In this document: positions 48,684 to 60,529 of the stretch, piece after piece
Numbering within the stretch: position 1 is the stretch's first letter
Layout of the letters: every line of letters starts with the position of its first letter
From: Megalonaias nervosa
Taxonomy: Eukaryota; Mollusca; Bivalvia; Unionida; Unionidae
DNA: 64,000 nucleotides
NCBI GenBank assembly: GCA_016617855.1
Contig: JAECUM010001930.1
Coordinates: forward strand, 1-64,000
Direction of reading: 5' to 3'
Program-made: the position numbers and the translations under genes
Notes under the pieces: model-generated
Told to the model about the DNA's origin: nothing
Database searches by the model: none
The model's input: the letters and a program-made list of their open reading frames with translations, nothing else

Positions 48684-49525
48684 TATTTCACTTACCAACA
48701 TCTTATAACAACAGTGATACAATTAGCTTTTGCAACTGACTTGAAACCTCTGTGTGTTTAAAATAAATTGGGTTAATAGGGTTAAATCTAAGGCATGCAA
48801 CAGCAAACATTGTGGGACTTTAAGTGTTTAGTCATTTACCACTTGTCATGCCATTGTGCCCATGACAATTAAGGGATATTAGGCAGGATGTGCATATTTA
48901 AAATCTAAGCCATGGCAATCATGGAGGAAAACTCAGATTAAAATAATTTTATATTTTTCCCAAAATGAAGCTTATAGAAATAGGTCTACATTCCTTCAAG
49001 TGAGTGTTACTGAAGAAATCCTTTTTCCTCACTGCATCCTATTATCTAAAATTACTTCATAATATTGATTTTAGTCAGGGAAATCTAGCCACTCATGGAT
49101 TTCAACATCAATTATCACATAGTTTTCTTAATTAGTGTCATTTTGATTGCTGAAAACTTGCACCATGTACCATCCACTGTGTGCAGCTCTCATTATCCTC
49201 TAACCTAATATTGTTTAAAAATTTTAAGTTAGTTTTCAATGATTACATTTTGTCAAGGTTTTTTTACACCTCTGGTGGTGACAAATATACTCATTTTCAG
49301 TGAACACAAATAAGAGCATATTAAGTGACAATGGATATAAACAATCTTTATAAGTTTATCATATTCAAGTTCATCAGTACATGAATAAATATGTCTAGGT
49401 ACTGGGAACTGAGCAACACACAAATTTACTGGTATCAAGCTGTCTTCTTGGTATCTGTACACTTCCTAACAATGATCTTAACAAAGTTACATGTATCAGG
49501 AAGTTTCAAATGTTTATCATACACT
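48682..49525. other. Nothing recognised
   Basis: AT-rich spacer before an LTR. The frame at 49253-49462 (-) has no known motif. Confidence 0.45.
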
Positions 49526-50106
49526 TGTTACATATATGTAATTAAATTATTTGTGTGTTAGTTTTAAATTTCTTTTATTTTATTTTTGTTTCATTACATT
49601 TTATTGTAATGATAATTTTCACGGGATTTGACTATTTTTGGAAAATTCAGTCTTTTGTTTTGACCTGATTAGAATGCAAAAGGTTGCTTTATCACTATTT
49701 TTTGCTCACCTTGGTTGAGACGTTTGTAAACACTAAGCGAAAATGATTGGTTATTACCAAGGTTATGTTTGGCCCACGTGTTAGCTAAGCTGTAAACAGC
49801 CTTTCTTTTTTTTATTTATTTCCAGCGTGAGAATCTGATTCTTAGATAAGGCAATTTTAGGCTACATTTTTTTTACTGCGCTGCTCAAGTTAGTGATCAC
49901 GTAGCCCCGTCATGTGAACCAAGTGATAGGACTTATATTTTTGAATTCTAGGATTAATTTTTGGATTATATTCACAAACCGTATGTCCTACGGTATTTCA
50001 TATTTTTACCTTGTTTTCCAGGAAAATAAATTATTTTGTTAAATTTACAAAGCTTGTTGGCTTCACTTCTTTCTTTTGCAACTTTTGTACAAGCCTACAC
50101 GTAACA
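49526..50106 (+). repeat. Long terminal repeat of a gypsy-like element (5' LTR)
   Basis: 581 bp, starting TGTTAC and ending GTAACA, a perfect 6-bp terminal inversion of the TG...CA type. The same sequence occurs inverted at 60641-61563, including the terminal bases and about 100 bp of internal leader, which fixes these limits. Immediately downstream comes aaagaaaattgggttctcgt, where a primer-binding site is expected; I could not name the tRNA. Gag follows about 150 bp later in the same orientation. Confidence 0.82.
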
Positions 50107-50258
50107 AAAGAAAATTGGGTTCTCGTCTTTGGGATATATGAATTTTGGCTAAAATATTTCAGAAAATTGTTTTTTGAAATTCCCTGAGTTTTTAAATCCC
50201 AAGTATTATTTTACATTTTGTTTGAAATCTTTAGTGAAAACAACAGGCTTTTTTCACA

Positions 50259-52404
50259 ATGTCATCAAAAGTGGAGACTTTTCTTTCTAGTCCTACTCAG
50301 GAGCAGTTGGATAGTTTGAAAAAAGATGAATTGCTTGAACTTGCCAGAAAATATGATCTTTCTGAAGCAGAAGCTTCCTTAACGAAGCAAGGAATTAAAA
50401 ACATTTTGATTCAGTATTTGGTAGAGAAGAATGTTTTTGATAAAAGTGTTTTGGCTTCGGTCAGTAAGTCTGTATCAGACTCTGACATAAAAGTAAAAGA
50501 ATTAAAAATGAAATACAAGATGGAATTAGAGTTAAGGAAGCTGGAGCTTCAGAGAGATAAAGAGGAGAAACAAATGCAATTGCAATTTGAGAAAGAGGAG
50601 AGAGAGAGACAGGAAAGAGAGAATGATAAAGAAACGAAATTGCAATTTGAAAAAGAGAAGCGAGAGAGACAGGAGAGAGAGAATGATAAACAAATGCAAA
50701 TGCAATTGGAGTTACAGAAAGAACAAATATAATTACAAAAAGAACAAATGCACTTACAGATGCAAAAAGAGAAGGATGAAAAGGAATTTCAAATTAAAGT
50801 GAAAGAAATGGAGCTGGCAAGTGAAAAGCATGATCCCACTTCAAATACAAATTCAAGTTTTGATATTGCAAGGAATTTTAGGCTAGTACCCCCTTTTAGT
50901 GAAAAAGAAGTAGACAAATATTTTATTTATTCTGAAAAAGTTGCTGAAAATTTGAAATGGCCAAGGGAGCATTGGACTCAATTATTGCAATGTGTACTCT
51001 TTGGCAAAGCCTGAAATATCTATGCATCCCTGTCAGTACAGCAAAGTTCTGACTATGATTTGGTTAAGGACTGTATCTTAAAGGGTTATGCATAAGTCCC
51101 TGAGGCTTATCGGCAAAAATTCAGGAACTATAAAAAAGAAGCTGGACAAACTTATGTTGAATTTGCGAGAGAAAAAGAGCAGTTATTTAAGAGATGGTGC
51201 TTAGCCAAGAAAGTTGAACATGATTATGAAAGTCTTGAACAACTTGTATTACTTGAAGAGTTCAAGAACTGTGTTCCTAATGACATTAAGACTCAGCTTG
51301 AAGAGCATGAGATCGAAACCTTGGAAAATGCTGCTCTTGCTGCTGATAAGTATTCCTTAACTCATAAATTTCCTGTTGTAGGCAAATCTTTCATTCAGCA
51401 GTCTACTGGTAGAAAGGTATTTCAGCCTAATATGACTCCTTCTAAAACTCAATCTGGCACAACTTTTAAAAATCAAGCTTCTGATAAACTTGATTCAAAA
51501 TCCTTGTCTCTTCCTACGTGTACCTATTGCAAGAAAAAAGGACACATTATTTCTGATTGCTTCAAATTGAAACATAGGCATCAGAATCAAGATAGACCTA
51601 TCCCAAATTTCTAAGAGGTCAAGGTCACGGTAATGTATTGAAAGCAATACATTTGTTGGGTCTAATAAACCCCAGTCGGATTTTATTATGGAGAATTATG
51701 AACCATTCATGTCAAAGGCTTCTATATCACTCTTGGGTCATTTGGCCAATCCTATCCCTATTAAAATTTTAAGGAATACAGGAGCTTCTCAGAGTCTTTT
51801 ATTATCAGGTACTTTGCTTTTTTCTGAGAAGTCCTGTTCTAATGAGTGTTCTCATTCAGGGAGTAGAGTGCAGCTTTGTTAATGTTCCTCTCCATTGTGT
51901 AAATTTGTCATCAGACTTAGTTTCAGGACCTGTGACAGTCGGTATAGTGTCTACTTTACCTGTTGAGAGCATTCATTTGTTGCTAGGCAATGACCTAGCT
52001 GGAGACAAGGTTGTGGTTAATCCACTTGAAACTGACAAGCCTTCTTTGGATCAGAAAGTTGATCCTATTGACAAAGAATACCCTGATTTATACCCAGCTT
52101 GTGCAGTTACTAGAGCATGGCAAAGAAAGCTCTTGAGAATGATTTTGATAAGGAAAATATTCCTTTAGCTGACACTTGTATTGGTCAGGCTTTTGATGAA
52201 GTCACTTTTACTCCTTGTTTGGATCAATCAAAAGGTATTGATCACAGTGATCCTCTTTTAACTACTCATTCTCTTTTATCTAATCAGGGTGACAAACGAC
52301 AATCACTTGTCGTCGAACAGGAAAAAGATCCTGAGATCTCCTGTTTGTTTCAGAGGGCCATTAGTGAAACTGAAGCCATTGAGGTACCTGTCTGTTATTT
52401 CATA
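50259..52404 (+). pseudogene. Gypsy-like gag and protease remnant
   Basis: Starts MSSKVETFLSSPTQEQLDSL, with a long charged coiled coil (repeated KEERERQERENDK blocks). Then comes a SCAN/capsid-like region (FRLVPPFSEKEVDKYFIYSE, then AYRQKFRNYKKEAGQTYVEF) and a CCHC zinc knuckle CTYCKKKGHIISDCFKLK near 51520-51573. A retropepsin-like piece follows (IPIKILRNTGASQSLLLSGT), with asparagine in place of the catalytic aspartate of DTGAS, then ESIHLLLGNDLAGDKVVVNP. Stops at 50728-50731, 51012-51014 and 51093-51095 and frame changes near 51610 and 51850 break it. The rest of pol (RT, RNase H, integrase) and the 3' LTR are absent; sequence changes to SINE and other repeats after 52404. Confidence 0.85.
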
Positions 52405-52462
52405 TGGAATTCCCTCATCCGAGGCAGGCACTCTAACTACTAGGCCATCAGAGTGGTCCTTC
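52405..52462 (-). mobile_element. Family B SINE head fragment
   Basis: ctcatccgaggcaggcactc + taactactaggccatcagag + tggtcc corresponds to the tRNA-like head of family B (A box ggcctagtagttagagtgc on the minus strand). It sits at the point where the LTR element's coding sequence breaks off. Confidence 0.75.
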
Positions 52463-52654
52463 TAAAAAGTATTATTTTCGAAAGGTAAACAAATCTGTAA
52501 ATAGAATGGAACAAAATTCTCTCAAAGGCAGTAACACCTTTTATGATGACAATTTTGGTCAAGAATTCAAAATAAGATAATTTCTTATTTTTAACTGCTG
52601 AATGTTGAAACCATCTCTGATATTCTACAGCAATAACAGGATTTTCAATTTAAC

Positions 52655-53345
52655 TACTATGTTGGATATACTGAAAGACAGATTGGCATTATTATCATTT
52701 AGGACCAACAAGACATCATGAAAAGTCTTGTGATGGAAATTCCATGCTGATATGACTTTCTATTTTCAAGATGGCTGCCATGGTGGCCATACTGGATATC
52801 ATACTGGTACCATTTCCAATTTGAACAAATATGAAATCATAAGAAGTCTTGTGGTGAAAATACAATAGAGATAACACAATTTTCAAGACAGCAATTGTGC
52901 TGACCATATAGGAAGTCCGATTGGCACCATTTTATTTTACAACCAGCTAGATTTCATAGTCTTTCTGTGAAAACCCTATGCTGATGTGCCCAGTCATTCA
53001 GGAGAAGTGACAGGATTTTCATGATTACCACTGTAGTCAACTAAAATCAGCTCAACATCAAAAGAAGTCGTCTGGTAAAACTCCCATGGCAGTATGTGTT
53101 TCCAAACAAAAGAAGTAGCCATAACAAGATTTTTAAGATACTGCTGTGGCAGCCATATTGGACATCAGATTAGCACCATTTTCTTTAGGACCAACTGGAC
53201 GTTATAAGAACACTTTTAGTGGAAACTTCGTACTGATAGGATCATCCATTCAGGAGAAGTAGCAATAACAAGATTTCAAAAAGGCCTTTCTGGATGCCAT
53301 ATTGGATGTCCACCCAGCACCATTATTTTTTGGGACCAACTAGAC
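52655..53345 (+). repeat. Mid-repetitive family (copy 2, 5' part)
   Basis: Same ~145-bp internally repetitive family as 29186-30240 (gatggctgccatggtggcca, caccatttt, ttaggaccaac, attcaggagaagt). It is interrupted at 53345 by a hAT transposon and resumes at 55543 after the duplicated aactagac. Confidence 0.75.
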
Positions 53346-55542
53346 CAGGGACAGGCAACATACGGCCCGCGGGCCTGACCCGGCCCGCGACGGGATTTTG
53401 ACTGGCCCGCGGTCACATCCGGCCGCAATCTCCTACTATTTTCTTACTGCGTCGCAGTAACAGTGACTGTTAGTTATTCTTTGGTTGTTTTCGATTAAAT
53501 TTAGAATTTACAATTGAATTTTTATCATGAATTTTGCCAAGAAATGTAAAGTTGACAGCAAGTGTCGCGCATTCAACAAAGATTGGATGCCTAAGTACTT
53601 TTTCACAGAAGTCGGCAAAAATGCAGTATGTTTGCTGTGCAGTGAAAGTGTTGCTGTGTTTAAAGAGTACAACATTAGCCGCCATTATGCAACGAAACAT
53701 GCAGGCTATGGCAGTAATTTATCAGCAGCAGAACGGCAAACAAGAGCAACAGAACTGCACTGAAAACTTGTAAAGCAGCAGAATGTATTCGGAAAAGCCA
53801 AAGTAGCCCAGAAAGCTGCTACTCATGCCAGCTTTGTAGTCGCATACAACATTGCTAAGCACAGCAAATCGTTCTGTGATGGTGAATTTGTCAAAAAGTG
53901 CATGCTCGATGTAGCTGATCAAGTCTGTCCAGAACACAGACAGAAGTTTGAAGAAGTCAGTTTGTCGAGAAGAACTGTGGCTCGCCGCATTGAAGCAATT
54001 GGTGAAGACCTGACATCACAACTGAAAGGGCGTGTACCTTCATTTCAGCTGTTTTCCCTGGCATTGGATGAAAGCACTGACATCGATGACACTGCACAGT
54101 TGCTTATCTTTGTACGAGGCATTTCAGAAAACTTTGAAATCACAGAAGAATTGCTGTCAATGGAATCAATGAAAGACACTACTACCGGGGAAGATATTTT
54201 CAAATGTGTGGAAAATGCCTAGCATACAATGGAATTACCATGGCAGAAAATGGCCAGTGTTACTACGGATGGTTCTCCATCTTTGACAGGAAAGAAAGTT
54301 GGTCTACGGAAGAGACTGGGTGACTGTGTTGCAGAGGTCGATTGCACCAGGGAATTGATATTTCTACATTGCATAATACACCAGGAAGTGCTGTGTAAAA
54401 GTGTGCTTGACATGAAACATGTTGTGGATCCAGTTGTGAAGATTGTTAATTTAATCAGGGCGAGAGGTCTAAATCACAGACAGTTTATCACACTTCTGGA
54501 AGATTGCGACTCTGATCACAGTGATGCTCTGTATCATACCGCTGTACGCTGGTTGAGTTTGGGGAAAGTCCTGAGACGTGTTTGGGACTTGAAAACAGAA
54601 ATCTTCCTGTTTTTGGAGATGAAAGGGAAAGATACAGAATATCCTCAACTCAGAAAATCAGAATGGTTGTCAGATCTGGCGTTTGCAGTTGATCTATTTG
54701 AACATATGAATGAACTGAACACCAAACTTCAAGGGAAAGGCACTTTTGCTCACGAAATGTACTCAACAGTAAAGGCATTCAGGGTGAAGCTTAAACTGTT
54801 TTCTCGCCAGCTCAGTCAGAATATCACAACACACTTTCCAACACTCGAAACTATGGCACATCAGATGATGTCAACTGAGAAGTACACCAATATGATATCT
54901 GCACTAGACAATGAATTTGCTCGTCGTTTTGCAGACTTCCAGAAACTTGCTGCTGAGTTTGATATCTTGTCATCACCATTTACAACTGACTTTGAAAAGG
55001 CGCCGGATGCTCTACAGCTGGAACTGATTGATCTGCAGTGTGACTCTACCCTGAAAGAGAAATTCCAATCTGAAAGCATTGACAAATTTTATGCGTCACT
55101 GAATGAGTCCAAGTTTGCCAACCTGAGAAAGATGGCTATGAAACTACTTGTTCTGTTCGGGTCTACATATATTTGCGAACAAACATTTTCGACCATGAAC
55201 ATTAACAAGACAAAGCTGCGTTCAAATCTAACTGATGTTCACGTGCAGTCTTTACTGAGAATTTCTACGTCCAACATGCAGCCAGAGTTCAAACAACTTG
55301 TTGACAACTTTGATCAACCACAGATGTCTCATTGACTTCAGCAATTATTGAAGTACATTACGTTAAATTCAATAAATATTGTTTTTGGTCTCTATGCTTT
55401 AAAGTTTACATTAAATACGATTCATTCCTTGCATAGCCATAGGTAGATAAAAGCGATTAAGGTATTGGTTTAGTAATCCGGCCCACCAAGAACTTCATTT
55501 TCCCATATCCGGCCCGCCGACTAGAGAAGTTGCCCACCACTG
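53346..55542 (+). mobile_element. hAT DNA transposon with TIRs and 8-bp target duplication
   Basis: 2197 bp. The left end is CAGGGACAGGCAAC; the right end reads, in reverse complement, CAGTGGTGGGCAAC. Both show hAT-type TIRs (11 of 14 identical). The 8-bp aactagac occurs at 53338-53345 and 55543-55550, as expected for hAT target duplication. Related repeat sequence at about 30090-30110 shows the uninterrupted form (aactagaccatggga), so the insertion point is confirmed. It encodes one transposase, broken by two stops. Confidence 0.95.
53527..55335 (+). pseudogene. hAT transposase (GTF2IRD2/ZBED5-like), two in-frame stops
   Basis: One continuous frame of 603 codons including stop positions, beginning MNFAKKCKVDSKCRAFNKDW. 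A BED-like zinc finger follows (CLLCSESVAVFKEYNISRHY, then ATKHAG; C-x2-C ... H-x4-H). The DDE core starts at SLALDESTDIDDTAQL with the first acidic motif intact; SVTTDGSPSLTGKKVG and LHCIIHQEVLCKSVL (the CxxH region) follow. The C-terminal dimerisation segment reads LLVLFGSTYICEQTFSTMNI, then KSKLR-like KTKLRSNLTDVHVQSLLRIS. Stops are a TGA at 53761-53763 and a TAG at 54220-54222; there is no frameshift. It resembles the hAT group that gave rise to vertebrate GTF2IRD2 and ZBED5 tails. It would excise and insert its own ends. Confidence 0.92.
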
Positions 55543-55690
55543 AACTAGACCATGGAGTGATTGTGTGTGTGTAAAATTTCAATGCAGTAGTCTAAGTAGT
55601 TGAAGAGAAGTAGTAATAACAAGCTAGAGTTAACAGATGGACAGACAATGTACAACATATCATACATAAACCCACCTGGTCTGTGTCAGG
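55543..55690 (+). repeat. Mid-repetitive family (copy 2, 3' part)
   Basis: Resumes after the hAT target duplication with accatggagtgattgtgtgt, then atttcaatgcagtagtctaa, then gtagttgaagagaagtag. It matches the 3' block of the copy ending at 30240. Confidence 0.78.
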
Positions 55691-56366
55691 TAGCACTAAA
55701 TTTGAAGCTATGTCCTAAAATCTTTATTCCCGTGTAACAAATTACTAGAGATGGACAGGTAGGGAAATTTTGCAGGATACCTGGCAGGGTCAAGTTTCTT
55801 TATTTACATTTTGTCGAGTTTTCCCACACATCTCCTCTCACTCCCCTATTTTCGTCAATTATAAAATTATTTTTGTTATTTATTTTTTAAAATATTTTTT
55901 TACTGCAGGGGTGGGGGAACCAACCCAGTAACATCAAATTTTTTATCTTAAAACCCAGTAGGGCAGGTACTTGTCCATAGTGTGAAACCTGGTCAGTACC
56001 TGATCATTTCTACAAATTACCTTATAACTGTTCTTGGGTGCTGAAAATGCTACTACATACAAATAAATTGCTTCATTGAAACTGGTTTTAATAGGGGTCT
56101 GATGTTTAGAATAACAACTCTGTGTACACTCTTTATATTTTATCTTTGGATAACTAAAACACTTACTCCATTCCTTGGATTTACATTTCCTAATATAATT
56201 CCTAAGGTTTAGGAATGAACATAAATTATGAACTATATAACTGCTTGGACATTTATTAAAATAAAAGAGTGTAATATGATATCATCAAAACTAACAGACA
56301 AAGAGAGCTTAGAAATGTTTATGAACTTGCTGCTGGAATACTTATTTATTACACAGTGATGAAATC

Positions 56367-56369
<3 letters not shown>
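55691..56369. other. Nothing recognised
   Basis: AT-rich sequence without coding potential or a clear repeat. Confidence 0.45.
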
Positions 56370-56401
<32 letters not shown>

Positions 56402-56448
56402 CAATAATAATAATATGAATAATAGTTGTAATAATAATAATAATTTCT
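56370..56448. repeat. (ATA)n-rich microsatellite
   Basis: Interrupted ata/aat/aac trinucleotide runs. Confidence 0.9.
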
Positions 56449-58455
56449 ATTTTAGCTATTTTTATCATACATATTTAATGCCAACAAGGAGATGATATAT
56501 TTAAGAATAAGTAACTTATGTGATAATATTTAACAGTAATCAAGTTCTTTGCCAATTGTGCTAACAATGTTTTCATCCAAAAGTTCCCAAGTCCTTAAGT
56601 TAAAAATCCAAGTTCAAAAGGTTAAACTAATATGTGAAAAACATTTTTGAAGAATTGCATAATATTCGAAAAATGTAATCAGTGTAGTTATTTATAACCA
56701 TGATAACATGTCGAAAGTTATATGATTGTTGCTTTTTGCCATTGTGCTAAAATGAATTCAGGATGGACATACAAACACACACACACATAATGACAAAGAC
56801 ACATGCTGATGGACATAAGAAACTGGCCATTTATGCTATTGTATAGAGGGTGAAGCGAATAAAAACAAACATGAAATTGGAATAATCACGTAATCCTGAC
56901 CCTTTTCTACACTTGTGGATGACAAGTTAGTTCACTATATGAACTTGTGGAAAGCAATAACATATTGGTGTCTAGTATTTTTATCTTCAAATCAGAAAAC
57001 ATTACTTTATTTTTGTCATGCTCTCTCTCTTCTGTTTAAATAGACTGATCAGATTTTAAAGAATTATAAAGGCCCCATTGGTTGCTAAACACCTGCTGTG
57101 TACCTATCATGTACCACCATCATCAACTTTCTAAGCAAGTGTGGACTAGGGGCATCCCTAGAATTATTTTTGGGTGGGGGGCAAACATGTATTTGTCAGC
57201 TATTAAGTTTTACAGATGGAGGCCAAGTCATGTTTAGAGGTGAAATCAGTGGGTGGGTGGGTGGTGACCCTCCTTGCCCCTATGTGCAGGCGCCCATGGT
57301 ATGGACTCGAAATGACCAAATTACTCAGTAGGGACTGTATGAACCATGGTCCAGTAATAGTATGGTTTATGCTCTTCATCTTTAATAAACTAATACATTT
57401 GCTCCATCCTACAGATTTAAGTTTTAATTATGTTAATATATTGGAACAGATTATCATTACCTACCATGATGGCTTAGAAGCGTCTATGTTGTTAATGCTG
57501 GAAAACAATTTGCTGTACATAGATGAAATAATAATAATAATATTAATAATAATAATAAACTCTTCTGAGAATTTTTTTCAGGCAATTTACTGCTAGCCTT
57601 TAGTTTAAATTTATTTATGAATAAGTAGGTAACTTTTGTGTAAATGTTAGGAAATGTCAGGAGGGATTTGCTAACAGAGGTAAGAATTTCTGCAATCAAA
57701 AGTTCAACGTCACAAAAAATGGTATACAAGCAGTTGAAAGATTGCTGTAATATCCAGGTAATCTAAGAGTTTATTTACTTACAACCATGATAAAGTGCAT
57801 ATAACTGTGTGATTCTTAGTTGAATATTTTTATTTTGCCATTGTGCTAAAATGGATTTGGAATGGGCATACAGAGAAATGTTCTGATGGATATGAGCAAA
57901 ATAAAATGGCCCTTTCTGCTATCGCATTGGTGGCATAAAAAACACTGACATGATATAATTTGTATTTTTATCAACATTAATAATATTCCTGCTTTCCCAA
58001 ATTGTCCTGTTGGAATTCTTGGCACATTTGTGTAAATCAACTTTCACTGATACACAAAACCTTCTGACATTTCCTAATGCAAGGTTTTAGCTTGGATTAT
58101 TCACACATTGAGATCCCCATCTTATGACAATATTTACAATTCTTTTATTATATACATATTATTTATTTGATATAATTTAGAAATATATCATGTGATCAGC
58201 ACAGTATAATTCCAACTGTTAACTGCCATTTATTTGGTTATATGATTTAATGCACATAGTTATTTTTTGACGGGCCGTCTATATATTTTTCTTTACTAGC
58301 AATGTTTTTTGTTGTCATTTTAATGTATGGTTTATTAGTATCCTACTTTGTAACTATGGATATAACCTAAACCCAGTTGGGAAACATGTTGAAATCATTA
58401 TGATATTATGTACTTTAATGTACAGTGTTTATGACGTAAAATTGATTTGATACAC
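56449..58455. other. Nothing recognised apart from a short (ATA)n run
   Basis: AT-rich. A second ata run lies at about 57526-57559. Frames at 57098-57331 and 57216-57596 (+) have no known domain. Two loosely similar stretches (about 56690-56770 and 57780-57850, sharing ttgccattgtgctaaaatg) suggest an old duplication. Confidence 0.45.
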
Positions 58456-58456
58456 T

Positions 58457-58525
58457 AAGTGAGCTTAGCTGGAAGAGTGTAGGACTCTTAATCTAAGTTT
58501 TGTGGGTTTGATACCTGCCTATGCC
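58457..58525 (+). tRNA. tRNA-Lys(CUU)-like pseudogene or SINE head
   Basis: The sequence tgagcttagctggaagagtg, taggactcttaatctaagtt, ttgtgggtttgatacctgcc follows the tRNA plan. It has a D-arm/A-box part (ttagctggaagagtg), an anticodon arm gactCTTaatc with CTT, and a T-arm/B box (gggtttgatacc). Acceptor ends do not pair well, so it is not a working tRNA. About 100 bp of downstream sequence may be a SINE body. Confidence 0.6.
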
Positions 58526-59064
58526 AGCCTGGTTCATCTGTCTTGGTGTGTCATAGGGAAAAGGATTTAGCTCTGATTTTTTCAGCATGATATAGTGAAT
58601 AATGTGTTGAAAGTAAAGAAATACTGGGAAATGTGAAAAAGTCTGATGTAATGATGTTTGCTGGGACATGGCTTAAGCAGAATATTCTAAAGGATGAAAT
58701 AGAAGAAGGAATCTTAACTATTTCATTTTAATAGATTTTAATTAAAAATTTTCTTTCTCCTGTTTAAAAGAAAATAACTATTTTGAAATTTTAAACTCAG
58801 TTAATTTTGTAAATATAAACTATTAGAGTGACATTTGCATGCATGCATAATACACACTATGGCTGCATCGGTTATTAAATTCCTTAACTAGTGAACCATA
58901 GTACATTAACCAAACCTAAAATGTTAGATTAGAAGATTCTGTTCAAAACTTTATATGCATCACATATGTAAAACACACATTTAAACATATTTATACAGTG
59001 GCATCAGATTTAATTTCTTGTTATATAGTTTCATATAATATTTACACAATAAATACATTTTGAT

Positions 59065-59387
59065 AGTGTGTGTGTGTGTGATTTGGATTTTTAAGGTAGC
59101 TTTAACAATTTTTCAGTCATATCACTATGATGTCTGCAGTGTGACAGTTTATAGTGATATTTGGCACTGGGGCATCTTGCTGCAGACATGTAGCATGATG
59201 TCACACCCAGTCACATTATCCTGACACCAGGCCAACCTGTCCTAACACTAACCTCTTAATGCTGAGCGCCAAGTGAAGTAGCTGCTAGTACCATTTCTAA
59301 AAGTCTTTGGTATGACTCAGCTGGGGTTTGAACCCGCGACCGCCCACATCCGAGGCAGACGCTCTACCACTAGGCCACCGGAGCGGT
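59065..59387 (-). mobile_element. tRNA-derived SINE (family B, copy 2)
   Basis: Full-length match to 17293-17609, from a (tg)n tail and gatttggatttttaaggtag at the left to the tRNA-like head (reverse complement of tctaccactaggccaccgga) at the right. The B box here is close to consensus (ggtttgaaccc). Confidence 0.87.
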
Positions 59388-59487
59388 TACTATTTTTGTA
59401 AGTCTTTGGTATGACTCGGCCGGGAATCTAACCCACGACCTCCCGCATCCGAGGCAGATGCTCTAACCACTAGGCCACTGCAGCGGT
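59388..59487 (-). repeat. Duplicated head of family B SINE
   Basis: About 100 bp repeating the end of the preceding element: actatttttgtaagtctttg, gtatgactcggccgggaatc, then the cgaggcagatgctctaacca head. It is a second example of local duplication at a SINE's promoter end, though it could also be nested insertion of a truncated copy. Confidence 0.85.
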
Positions 59488-59802
59488 ATAGAGAGGTGAT
59501 CAATGATTTCTGCACACAAGTGATATGACTATCTTAAACCAGGTTTTTTTTCCAGTAGTTTCTGACATCAGCACTATTTTTGCGAAAAGATTTTTGATTT
59601 ATAAAACCAAACCAATCAAAATTACTACATAATATAATCATTTATTAATAAGAAGCATTAGTGAGTATGCTGTGAGCAGACTGCAGAAACGGTCATACAG
59701 TTAACAAGGGTTTTGAAAAAAAAAATAGCTACAGCATCATAGCTTTTGAGTACTACTTTTACCTATTTTGTTATAAACTGGAGGCTCAGTATACAACAAG
59801 AG

Positions 59803-59804
<2 letters not shown>

Positions 59805-59841
<37 letters not shown>
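59805..59841. repeat. (AG)n microsatellite
   Basis: Run of ag dinucleotides, about 18 repeats, ending ggagagg. Confidence 0.95.
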
Positions 59842-59848
<7 letters not shown>

Positions 59849-60529
59849 GAGTGGGTACACAAATTGTGGGGGCAGAATATATGCAGCTTAAAATACTTTT
59901 AATAATCATTTTAGAATAGACACAGTTCTAGATGTACATGGCTATGCTTGATGTACTTGCTTGAAAAAATTCAAGTAATATGGTTTTGAATGTAAGAGTT
60001 TTTTCTCCTTTTCTCTTGAGTGCTTTTACTAAACTGCAAGTTCCGTTCTGTTAAGTATTGTACACTTTTATTGGTGTCGGGGAGTCATTCACATGAAATT
60101 ATTGATTATATTTACACCTTTATTTCCATCTTCTCTAAACTATCACTGACTCAGAACTACAAGCTCCGATACTTAAAGACCATGTAACTAAGGTGCTCTG
60201 ATAACTGACAGAGACTGATGTATCATTGGACAACCAGGACCAACAAATCTGTTCACTAACACAGATAAGAGATAATTAGAATGAAGATGGTCAGTTTTCT
60301 ATGCAGTGTATTAATTATAATGAAATGAAAATTTGAGGTAGTCTGTAGAAGCCATTGTGATCAAGAATTATCAAGCAGAAAATAAGTGATCTTGACAATA
60401 AAATGCTGGCCACAGTGATAAGACACGGCATAAAAGAACTTTCTTTTCTATGATATCAAAGCAGGTACAGTACTATAATGAGCTGATAAAAACAAGAGGT
60501 AAATTTTGCTTTCCTTGTGATTTTAAGTA
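59842..60529. other. Nothing recognised
   Basis: AT-rich spacer. Confidence 0.4.

Noticed and set aside
50587..50802. Frame-shifted basic peptide inside the gag coiled coil
   Set aside because: Shadow of the gag frame, from its repetitive gag-a-g-rich codons.
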